Below, one piece after another: positions 57,098 through 64,000 of a stretch of DNA of 64,000 nucleotides. Origin of the DNA: Actinomycetota bacterium (GTDB lineage Bacteria > Actinomycetota > Geothermincolia > Fen-727 > Anoxymicrobiaceae); contig JAHJCO010000023.1 in NCBI GenBank assembly GCA_018831265.1, forward strand, positions 124,001-188,000, in the 5' to 3' direction. The position numbers and the translations under genes were made by a program. The stretch's first letter is position 1. Every line of letters begins with the position of its first letter. The notes below the pieces were generated by a model. That model was not told where the DNA came from. It saw nothing but the letters and a program-made list of their open reading frames with translations, and made no database searches.

Positions 57098-58014
57098 CAG
57101 GCCACCCTCTCCGGCCCTCGCCGCGCCAGGACCGCTATCTCGTTCTGCAGGGGCCAGGTGTACCATCCGGGATGGGGCAGGCGGTGAAACCTGGTGAACA
57201 TGGGGAAGCTGGAGAAGTACTGGTGGTCGCGACGCAGGATGGTCGCCCCGGCGAGCCCGGCCAGCGCGTTCAGCTCGCTCATGGTGACGGGGCGCTCGTA
57301 GCCATATGGCCACCCCCTTTTAATCGCAGTGTAGACCAGCCTCGAGAACCAGTAGAAGGGGGAGGAGACCGGGGCCTGCACAAAGGCCAGAGGCGCCGCG
57401 TCGAGGTGTGCCTCCAAGCAGGCCAGGCGCTCGGGCCTGCTTCTGTAGTGCTCTATGACACCGCCGGAGAGTGCCAAGTCGAACGAGGCGCCCGCGAACG
57501 GCAGGCCGTCCAGTGTGGCGTGGACCAGCTCAGCCGTCTCGGAGAAGCGGTCGAACAGTGCCCGGGCGGCAGCCAGCGAGGCCCGCGAGTAGTCCACGAG
57601 CGTAACGCGCCTCACGTAGCCCATTCTTTTTAGCACCAGCGAGAAGGCGCCGGAGCCGCATCCAAGCTCGATGCTGCTGTCCAGGGTGCGGCCGAGATTC
57701 TCCATCGCCCGCGCAACGGGATAGTGCGCGAGGATGAGCCGCCGGTTGGCGAACCCCGCCTCGAGCGCCAGCACGAGGCGGGACAGGTCCGCGGACTGGA
57801 AGTGGGAGTCCCAGTACCTCCGCTGGGTGTCGGAGCCGGGGAAGCACTCCAGGACCCCATCCACGGCGGCCACGGGGGTGCCGCACGCCGGGCACGAGGT
57901 CGCGCCTTTGTCGGAAGAAACTAGGTCAGCGCTCCCGCACCGGGGGCACCTGCAAACATCAGGTCCCAGCTCGATCCCTCCCGCCGTCTCGTCTATCTCC
58001 TGCACCGCCCCCAA
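57097..58014 (-). CDS. SAM-dependent methyltransferase with N-terminal zinc ribbon
   Basis: About 305 aa. The N-terminus contains two CxxC pairs (CRCPRCGSAD, then SCPACGTPV), a Trm112-like zinc ribbon. The class I core follows: SSIELGCGSGAFSLVLKRMG, VTLVDYSRASLAAARALFD, FDLALSGGVIEHY. I chose TTG 58014 (alternative GTG 58005), because upstream in-frame codons lack family character and run into the divergent radical SAM promoter region. It is the first gene of the minus-strand block ending at 53684 and overlaps the next gene by ATGA. Confidence 0.85.
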   Translation of the reverse strand: MGAVQEIDETAGGIELGPDVCRCPRCGSADLVSSDKGATSCPACGTPVAAVDGVLECFPGSDTQRRYWDSHFQSADLSRLVLALEAGFANRRLILAHYPVARAMENLGRTLDSSIELGCGSGAFSLVLKRMGYVRRVTLVDYSRASLAAARALFDRFSETAELVHATLDGLPFAGASFDLALSGGVIEHYRSRPERLACLEAHLDAAPLAFVQAPVSSPFYWFSRLVYTAIKRGWPYGYERPVTMSELNALAGLAGATILRRDHQYFSSFPMFTRFHRLPHPGWYTWPLQNEIAVLARRGPERVA

Positions 58015-58100
58015 TCTTACCCGAACCTGATGCAGATGAGGCAAAAGGGTCAGACCCTTTCGCGACATCGCCAGCCGGGCAGTGGTAGCATTGGTCTGCC

Positions 58101-59648
58101 ATGAAAGTCGCGTTCCTGCAATCCGAGAACGAGAACCTTGCCGTCGAATACCTGTCGGCGGTGGTAATGGAGGCCGGCCACCAGGCAGTCCTCGGCTACG
58201 ACCACCGGTACTTTGACAGGACTGCGGTGGGCATCCCGGCGCTGGCCAGGCTGCTGGACGCCAGGGAGATGCTGGCCGCATCGATCGCGGCCGGGGAACC
58301 CGACCTGGTCTGCTTCTCAGTGATGACCAGCGACTACCAGTGGGCCCTCGACATGGCCGCCCGGCTCAAGCGCCTGGCCGCCGTGCCGGTGCTCTTCGGG
58401 GGGGTCCACGCGGTGTCGGTCCCCGAGGTGGTCATTGCCGAGGAACAGGTGGACATGGTCTGTGACGGAGAAGGCGAGAGGGCACTGCTACTGCTTCTGG
58501 AGCAGCTCGGTGCATTCCCCGAGGTCGATGTCCCCGGCGTCTGGGTGAAGTCGGAGGGCGATGTCCGCCGACGGCCGCCCGCCGACCTGGTATCCGACCT
58601 GGACTCCCTGCCCCTGCCCGACAAGGAGATCTTCTATCGCCAGCTCCCCTGGCTCAGGCACGGCTACCTGATGATAAGCGGCCGAGGGTGCCCGTACGCG
58701 TGCACCTTCTGCGGGAACGACGTCCTGCGCCGGGCTTATAAGGGCAGGGGCCGCTACGTGAGGCGCCGCTCAGTCGAGGGGGTCATCGACGAGATCGTCA
58801 GGGCGTACTCCATGTACCGGCCCAGCCGTTTCAACATACTCGACGACTGTTTCACCGCGGACAAGGAGTGGCTGGCCGAGTTCTGCGAGCGCTACCGGGC
58901 GCGCATATCCGTGCCGTTCATCTGCCTGTCACACCCGCAGCTCGTCGACGACGACGTCGGCCGGATGCTCTCCGAGGCCGGGTGCTTTCAGCTTCTGCTG
59001 GGCATCCAGAGCGCGTCGGAGGCTACCCGCCGCGAGGTCCTCAACCGCCCGGAGACCAACGAGCGGATAGTCGAGGCGGCCGCCGTCTGCCACCGGCACG
59101 GCATCCGCTTCTCCATCGACCACATCTTCGGCATCCCGGGCGAAGGCGCCCACGAGTACCGAGAGGCGCTCGAGTTCTACAGCGGGCTGCGCCCCTCCAT
59201 AGTGAACACCTACTGGCTGATCTACTTCCCACGCACGAAGATAGTCGAGACCGCGTTGCGCGAAGGACTCGTGTCGCCGGAGGATCTCCCGCTCATGGAG
59301 CGCGGCCTCTTCGATACCAGCATGAACGTCGGGCTGGGACGCGGCGACCGCGCGGGCGGCGTGCCCTACAGCAACTATGCCTTCCTCTACGGGCTGATCC
59401 CGCTGATGTCAGCCCGGCTCCTGGGCAGGCTGGCTGAAAGGCTGGGTTACCTGGAGCGCCTGCGCCCGCCGCTCTCGTTCGCCGCCGCCGCCCGCATGCT
59501 GGCCGCACTCAGGATAGGCGTGTGGAAGATCTACCGTGAGCAGGTGTTCGGGATACTGGCGGGGTTCGCGCGGTCGGCCGTGGCTGTGGGGCGGTTTCGG
59601 TTGTTGCGTGAAAGAAAACCTCAGACCATTTCTTTCACCGATGAATGA
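58101..59648 (+). CDS. B12-binding-type radical SAM enzyme 2; last codons come from a repeat unit
   Basis: A 515-aa protein: a cobalamin-type domain (VAFLQSENENLAVEYLSAVVMEAGH, FSVMTSDYQWALDMA, LFGGVHAVSVPE) and a radical SAM core with SGRGCPYACTFCGN, FNILDDCFTADKEWL and LLGIQSASEATRREVLNRPE. The C-terminus (RERKPQTISFTDE, then TGA) is read from a 29-bp palindromic repeat unit starting at 59609, so the original 3' end was probably replaced by repeat insertion. A palindrome AAAGGGTCAGACCCTTT lies in its upstream region (58041-58057). Function is inferred from the cluster only. Confidence 0.92.
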   Translation: MKVAFLQSENENLAVEYLSAVVMEAGHQAVLGYDHRYFDRTAVGIPALARLLDAREMLAASIAAGEPDLVCFSVMTSDYQWALDMAARLKRLAAVPVLFGGVHAVSVPEVVIAEEQVDMVCDGEGERALLLLLEQLGAFPEVDVPGVWVKSEGDVRRRPPADLVSDLDSLPLPDKEIFYRQLPWLRHGYLMISGRGCPYACTFCGNDVLRRAYKGRGRYVRRRSVEGVIDEIVRAYSMYRPSRFNILDDCFTADKEWLAEFCERYRARISVPFICLSHPQLVDDDVGRMLSEAGCFQLLLGIQSASEATRREVLNRPETNERIVEAAAVCHRHGIRFSIDHIFGIPGEGAHEYREALEFYSGLRPSIVNTYWLIYFPRTKIVETALREGLVSPEDLPLMERGLFDTSMNVGLGRGDRAGGVPYSNYAFLYGLIPLMSARLLGRLAERLGYLERLRPPLSFAAAARMLAALRIGVWKIYREQVFGILAGFARSAVAVGRFRLLRERKPQTISFTDE

Positions 59649-59783
59649 AACAAGACCTCAGACATCTTCTTGCACTGTGGCATCAGGTCAATTCGGACTC
59701 AACGAGTGCAACAAGACGTGCTGAGGTCTTCTTTCATTACGGACCTAACGAGCGTAACCGAACGTGCTGAGCGTTTCTTGCAT
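59609..59783. repeat. Palindromic repeat cluster overlapping the end of the radical SAM gene
   Basis: Units at 59609-59637 (forward, identical in core to the units at 27022), 59646-59674 (forward, TGAAACAAG type) and 59707-59736 (reverse, 30 bp) are followed by a decayed unit (59755-59783, ...GCTGAGCGTTTCTTGCA). The middle part, about 100 bp, is a near copy of 53575-53664. The first unit is translated as the last residues of the radical SAM protein. Confidence 0.88.
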
Positions 59784-59785
59784 TG

Positions 59786-61234
59786 TCAGTCGTTGCGGCG
59801 TAGCGCGAAGTCCTTCAGGTGACCGAGCACGGCCTTCGCTGCCCTCCCCACGAACCTCAGGTCGTCGAGGCTCCTTATCGAGACGAGTGTTCGCGCGATG
59901 AAACGGGGAGAGAGGAACGAGCGGTACAGCCCCTGGGTCAGGCGCCCCAGCTCGTCGGCGGGAATAGGCCCGGCCAGGACGGTGGAGCTCATGTCGTAGC
60001 GGTCCCAGTCCTCGGTCAGCAGCCAGCCGGTCTCTCGGGCCTCCTCGAACAGCGGGGTGCCGGGGTAAGGGACCACGATGGTCGCCTGCAGCATGTCCGC
60101 GTCGCCGCGCGCCAGCAGGTCTCGTGCCAGGTCGAGTGTCCGCCTCGCGTCCGCCTCCGTCTCCCAGGGGTAGCCGACCATCGTGGTAAGGTGCACGGTC
60201 AACCCGGCGGCCTTGGCCAAGTGGCAGGAGTCCACGATCTCCTCGACGGTGGTCCCCTTGCGAAGCCGGTCGAGCGTAGCCTGGTTGCCCGACTCCAGCC
60301 CGAACTTCAGCAGCCTGAAGCCCGCCTCCTTCATGAGGCGGTACTGCTCGGGCGACATCGAGCCCACCCTGGCGTTGCAGGAGATGTCGAGCTGCCCCGG
60401 GAAACCCCTCTCGATCGCGCCGCGGCAGAACCTGTCCAGCCAGCCGCCCACCGGGAAGGTGCCGGTGTCGTCGAACACCTCGCGGACGCCGTAGCGCTCG
60501 ATGAGGTGCTCCATCTCGTCGAGTACCTTCGCCTCGCCCCGAACCCTGAAACGCGGGTACAGCGTCGTCCAGGAGCAGAATGTGCAGCGTGCGTACCAGC
60601 AGTCGCGCCCGGCCATGGTGTATGTGTTCGGCTTCCTGATGAAGAGGTGCTCGCCGTAGAGGTCCCAGCGGGTCAGCTCGCGGTCGATCTCGGGCAGCGA
60701 GTCAAGGTCGTGTCCGACCTCGAAGCGCCCGGTATCGGCCACCTGGCCGCCCTGTCTGCACCACACTCCCGGCTCGAGGGGTTCTTCTTCCTCCAGGTGC
60801 CGGACGAGGTTCGCCAGCAGGAAGTCGTAGTCGCCGCCGGTGAGCACGTAGTCGACGGGGCAGGCCTCCATGGTCTCGGCGGGGAGGGCCGTCACGTGGT
60901 CGCCGAACAGCGCCACCACGGTATCCGGCAGCTCCTCCTTCAGGCGACGCACGATCTCCCAGTGTCGCTTCACCACCGGTGTCTTGGTCTCCATCGCCAC
61001 AAGGTCGGGCTTCACGGCCCGGATGTACTCCCAGAACCGCTCGGTGCTCCAGCACATCGCGATGCAGTCGTTCCATATCACCTCGTGGCCCGCCTCGGAG
61101 AGCAGGGTAGCGGCCCAGGCGGGCACCATCGGGTAAATGAAGGAGGGGTTATGGAACCACTGGAACTGACGGTTCTGGCCCAGGGTCGCGTGCCTCGTCT
61201 CCGATAGGGGAGGGTAAGATATCGCTACCTTCAT
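59786..61234 (-). CDS. B12-binding-type radical SAM enzyme 3
   Basis: A 482-aa protein. The N-domain has VAISYPPLSETRHATLGQNRQFQW, YPMVPAWAATLLSEAGHEVIW and VVALFGDHVTALPAE. The radical SAM core has AGRDCWYARCTFCSW (CxxxCxxC), DDTGTFPVGGWLDRF and LLKFGLESGNQATLDRLRKG. The sequence and order of domains are the same as in the two other radical SAM genes of this region, but identity among them is low, so they likely act at different steps. The ATG at 61234 shares one base with the stop of the GT2 fusion gene upstream (TAATG). Confidence 0.92.
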   Translation of the reverse strand: MKVAISYPPLSETRHATLGQNRQFQWFHNPSFIYPMVPAWAATLLSEAGHEVIWNDCIAMCWSTERFWEYIRAVKPDLVAMETKTPVVKRHWEIVRRLKEELPDTVVALFGDHVTALPAETMEACPVDYVLTGGDYDFLLANLVRHLEEEEPLEPGVWCRQGGQVADTGRFEVGHDLDSLPEIDRELTRWDLYGEHLFIRKPNTYTMAGRDCWYARCTFCSWTTLYPRFRVRGEAKVLDEMEHLIERYGVREVFDDTGTFPVGGWLDRFCRGAIERGFPGQLDISCNARVGSMSPEQYRLMKEAGFRLLKFGLESGNQATLDRLRKGTTVEEIVDSCHLAKAAGLTVHLTTMVGYPWETEADARRTLDLARDLLARGDADMLQATIVVPYPGTPLFEEARETGWLLTEDWDRYDMSSTVLAGPIPADELGRLTQGLYRSFLSPRFIARTLVSIRSLDDLRFVGRAAKAVLGHLKDFALRRND

Positions 61235-62979
61235 TATTGCTCTTTCATCCTGCTCGACAGCAGCCCGCGCATGAAGCCTATCCCGTAGGTCACATGCGTG
61301 GCGACTATCCCTGGAAACACCAGCAGGTCTATCACCGGGTCCAGGCACTTTATGCTCGCGGCCAGCACCAGGAACAGGTACAAGCCCAATATCGAGATGT
61401 AGGCGTACAGCAGCGGCGTGTACAGCAGCCCGGCTACCAGTCCGGCGACGAGCCACAGCACGAAGATGCTGGGGACGAAGTACTGCGCTCGACGCGAGTT
61501 CTCGGGGAACTTGCGGGAGAAGAACCCCCGGTGCACGGCGTAGGAGTAGACCTGGCGCAGGTGAGGCCTGAACAGCGCACGGCGGTGGTGGTTCACGAAG
61601 CAGTTCGGCACGTAGAGTATCTGCTTGCCCAGCTCGTGCACCAGCTTGAGGCAGAGCACGGTGTCCTCACCGGGCCAGAACTCCAGGTCGAAGCCACCCA
61701 CCGCCTCGAAGTCGGCCTTGCGCACCAGCAGGTTGCAGGTGGGCAGGTCGTCCACCTTCCTGAAGGCGTGGAACTTGTAGCGGTAGATGGTCGAGCCGCT
61801 CACAAGCATGGAGCCGTACACCATGCCGCTGGCCATCTGGTGCCTGCTGTCCGTGGGTGGCGTGATGGCGGCCCCTCCCACGGCGGAGACCTCGTCGTCG
61901 TCGAAGTACGGTACGGCGCTCCGCAGCCAGTCGTAGTCGGGCCAGGCGTCCGCGTCGATGAAGGCTATCAGGTCGGCGTCGCTTGCCTCGACGCCCATGT
62001 TGCGCTTCAACGCCGGGCCGACCGGCCCGCTCTCGATGACCTCGCTGCCGGGAGGGGTGAGCTCCACGTCGGCCGGCCCGTCAGATATGAACTTGATGTC
62101 GAAGTTGGAGTAGTTGAGCTCCTGGCACTTGCGAAGGCACTCTTGAGTCATGGGGTCCAGCCCGCGGGAGGGGACCACGATCGATATGCGCGGCTCGCGG
62201 TCGACCGGCGGCTTGAGGGCGCCGGCGTAGTAGCCCAGCACGTTCTTCCTGTAGAAGATGCTCAGGGTGTCCAGTACGATGCCGGTGATGTCCGACCAGG
62301 TTATCCTCCCGATGGGCCGCTGGTACTTCACCTCGACCGGCGCCTCGGCTATCTCGTAGCCCAGGCCGTTGGCGACAACGAGCAGCTCCAGGTCCAGGGC
62401 GAAGCACTTGATGACCAGCCGGGGGAAGCTCTCTACGAGCACCTTCCGGCGGAACAGCTTGATGCCGGTCTGGGTGTCGTGGACGGGCAGGCGGAAAAGG
62501 GTCCGTATCAGGAAGTAGTATATGGAGCTGTAGAACCGGCGCTCGCGGGGGTACTCCAGGAGCGACTCGGTGTGGCGCTTGCTGCCGATGACCAGGTCCG
62601 CTCCGGTCTCTTCCATCACCCGCATGAGGTTTGCCACCTGGGAGGGGTGCAGGTCGAGGTCGGCGTCCAAGAAGCAGACCAGATCGCCGCCGGACGCCTG
62701 GAACCCGCGCTTCATGGCGTTGCCCTTGCCCTCGTTCTCGGGGAGGGCCACCACCACCACGGATTCCAGCTCGGAGGCGGCCCGCTCTATCTCGCGCGCG
62801 CTGCCGTCGGTGCTGCCGTCGTCGACCACCACGATCTCGTAGTCGACGCCCAGGTCGTCGAGCGCTTCGGCCGACTCGGTGATGGTCCGGTAGATGACGT
62901 CGGCCTCGTTGTAGGCGGGTATCACCAGCGACAGGGCCTTTGCCCCTCCGCGCTTGTCTTCCATGTGTCCCACGGTCAT
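61234..62979 (-). CDS. Tandem GT2-GT2 fusion glycosyltransferase with C-terminal membrane domain
   Basis: A 581-aa protein. Residues 15-240 are a DPM1/GtrB-like GT2 domain (LVIPAYNEADVIYRTI, VVVDDGSTDGS, VCFLDADLDLHPSQ, HDTQTGIKLFRRKV). Residues 270-480 are a second GT2 domain (ISIVVPSRGLDPMTQECLRKCQ, IAFIDADAWPDYDWL, FWPGEDTVLCLKL). Two or three C-terminal helices end the chain. Such a fusion could make a lipid-linked sugar and extend it in one protein. ATG 62979 follows GAGG with 8-nt spacing; GTG 62982 is the alternative. It lies behind a third YfhO-type gene. Confidence 0.92.
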   Translation of the reverse strand: MTVGHMEDKRGGAKALSLVIPAYNEADVIYRTITESAEALDDLGVDYEIVVVDDGSTDGSAREIERAASELESVVVVALPENEGKGNAMKRGFQASGGDLVCFLDADLDLHPSQVANLMRVMEETGADLVIGSKRHTESLLEYPRERRFYSSIYYFLIRTLFRLPVHDTQTGIKLFRRKVLVESFPRLVIKCFALDLELLVVANGLGYEIAEAPVEVKYQRPIGRITWSDITGIVLDTLSIFYRKNVLGYYAGALKPPVDREPRISIVVPSRGLDPMTQECLRKCQELNYSNFDIKFISDGPADVELTPPGSEVIESGPVGPALKRNMGVEASDADLIAFIDADAWPDYDWLRSAVPYFDDDEVSAVGGAAITPPTDSRHQMASGMVYGSMLVSGSTIYRYKFHAFRKVDDLPTCNLLVRKADFEAVGGFDLEFWPGEDTVLCLKLVHELGKQILYVPNCFVNHHRRALFRPHLRQVYSYAVHRGFFSRKFPENSRRAQYFVPSIFVLWLVAGLVAGLLYTPLLYAYISILGLYLFLVLAASIKCLDPVIDLLVFPGIVATHVTYGIGFMRGLLSSRMKEQ

Positions 62980-62990
62980 CACGTCCGCCT

Positions 62991-64000
62991 CTACAACGGC
63001 TCTATCGCCAGGTCGCCGATCTTCAACGACGCGTCGTTGGTGCCGAAGACGAATGCCTCGCCCGGGCTCAGCTCGAGGGCGGGCCCGTCGACGAGGATCT
63101 CCAGGCGCGCGCCGTCCGCGGGCACCGGCATGTCGGGCACGGTCGCGGTCGTCTCCTGGGCGTCCTCCAGGCGACCCTGCCAGAGCGTCTTCCCGCCGGA
63201 CACGAGCCTGATGTCGTGGGCGAACGCCATGTTGGTCATCGGCAGGCTGAGCGAGACGTGCGCGTCCTCTTCCGTGAAGTTCAGTATCTCGATGATACCC
63301 TCCGACTCCATCAGCCGTACGGTGCGCCGACCTTTGTCTATGTGTGGGACCGTGATATCGCCCAGGTATATGGGTACGAAGTCGGCCTCAGGCGCGGTCA
63401 CCTCGAAGATATACGCATCCGAGTAATCGTCGTCGCTCTTTATTCGCTCGTCCATGCGCAGGCCCGGTGGGAGGAATGCCACCTCGGCCTCGCTGGTCGC
63501 CTCCGTTCCCTCGTACTTCCTGAACATCTCTCCCAGGTAGACCACGTGGTCTATCCCGAAGCGACTCAGTATGCCGGGCGTTGCGGGGTTGAACGGGCTG
63601 TAGACGGTGCGTCGCAGCGCCTCCCCGTCGGTGTTCTCCGACGCGCCGTTCAGCATGGGCTTTCGGAAGTCCCGCTGGTAGAGCATGTATCGCGCGGAGG
63701 CGAAGAAGCCGGGCTCGAACGCGGGATAGATGACGGTGCCCGCATCGTCCGGGAACTCGGCTATCCTCTGGTACACGTCGGGGGTCTTCGAGAAGTCGAA
63801 GGTCTTGAACGGGGGGACTAGGGTGGTCTCCAGGAAGGACAGGGCAAGCAGCGCCACCAGCACCGCCTCCCAGGGTACGCGCTTCAGCCGGCTCAGCAGG
63901 GACGCGACCCCCATCGAGCCCAGTATCACAAGGCAGAGCAGGACCACGATCCCGAACCGCTGGTACCAGCGCAGCCATGGGGCAATGAACTGGAAAGCCA
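62991..64000 (-). CDS. YfhO-type membrane protein (paralogue 3), C-terminal part; 5' end outside window
   Basis: Open to the window edge in the frame ending at TAG 62991; at least 336 residues visible. It begins inside the last helices (FIAPWLRWYQRFGIVVLLCLVILG), which align with FRAYARFGLIVMMCAVVL of the 46477 protein. It continues with VPPFKTFDFSKTPDVYQRIAEFPDDAGTVIYPAFEPG, LNGASENTDGEALRRTVYSPFNPATPGILSRFGIDHVVYL and a C-terminal beta domain, the same order as in the other two paralogues. It lies 11 nt before the GT2 fusion gene in the same operon. Confidence 0.85.
   Translation of the reverse strand, partial: AFQFIAPWLRWYQRFGIVVLLCLVILGSMGVASLLSRLKRVPWEAVLVALLALSFLETTLVPPFKTFDFSKTPDVYQRIAEFPDDAGTVIYPAFEPGFFASARYMLYQRDFRKPMLNGASENTDGEALRRTVYSPFNPATPGILSRFGIDHVVYLGEMFRKYEGTEATSEAEVAFLPPGLRMDERIKSDDDYSDAYIFEVTAPEADFVPIYLGDITVPHIDKGRRTVRLMESEGIIEILNFTEEDAHVSLSLPMTNMAFAHDIRLVSGGKTLWQGRLEDAQETTATVPDMPVPADGARLEILVDGPALELSPGEAFVFGTNDASLKIGDLAIEPL

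Noticed and set aside
58041..58057. Terminator at AAAGGGTCAGACCCTTT
   Set aside because: It lies between divergent gene starts, has 7-bp arms and no T-run; more likely a small palindrome or binding site.

Overview
The window is uniformly GC-rich (roughly two thirds G+C outside the repeats) bacterial chromosome with many GTG/TTG starts and tightly overlapping operons. The order alaS-ruvX-mltG-aroE-pilBTC-...-pilD-pilMNO-aroC-aroK-aroB-aroQ, with a conservon/Mgl-type GTPase cassette and two apparently leaderless promoters, fits a deep-branching Actinomycetota lineage (for example an uncultured class recovered from sediments or hot springs). That placement is an inference from gene order and composition; no rRNA marker is present.

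Left part (1-10.7 kb): the 3' end of alaS, a tandem palindromic repeat, ruvX and mltG, then a four-gene operon for a V4R-domain protein, a divergent [NiFe]-hydrogenase-like small/large subunit pair and a 2[4Fe-4S] ferredoxin. Next comes a polarity/signalling cassette: two roadblock/LC7 proteins, a 1112-residue acidic DUF4388 protein and a small Ras-like GTPase.

Middle part (10.7-41.3 kb): the type IV pilus machine interleaved with the shikimate pathway. Motors and platform are pilB, pilT and pilC, followed by a major-type pilin, the prepilin peptidase, a 56-aa HTH protein and pilM/N/O/P-like assembly proteins; shikimate genes are aroE and aroC-K-B-Q. Then an ECF sigma factor with a DUF5667 membrane protein sits head to head with a minor-pilin region. 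That region holds four pilin-like proteins, two of them giants of 926 and 974 aa, and a two-thioredoxin DsbD/CcdA-like redox protein. Two promoters in this region share the same unusual layout.

Right part (41.3-64 kb): an M24 peptidase, then an envelope-glycan region. It has three YfhO-type multi-TM proteins (one cut by the window end), GT2 and GT4 glycosyltransferases including a tandem GT2 fusion, a Gfo/Idh/MocA dehydrogenase, a UDP-GlcNAc 2-epimerase, a hexapeptide acyltransferase, two methyltransferases and three B12-binding-type radical SAM enzymes. Together these look like a pathway that makes, modifies and exports an unusual surface glycan or glycolipid.

Intergenic spaces are colonised by at least three small palindromic repeat families: 29-bp TGAAAG...CTTTCA units at four loci, GGGGTCGGAC...GTCCGACGCC hairpins at two loci, and single palindromes or IR-flanked elements. 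No transposase gene is visible. Two genes in the glycan region appear to start with CTG inside a CTGA stop/start overlap. No tRNA, rRNA, CRISPR array or phage gene was seen.
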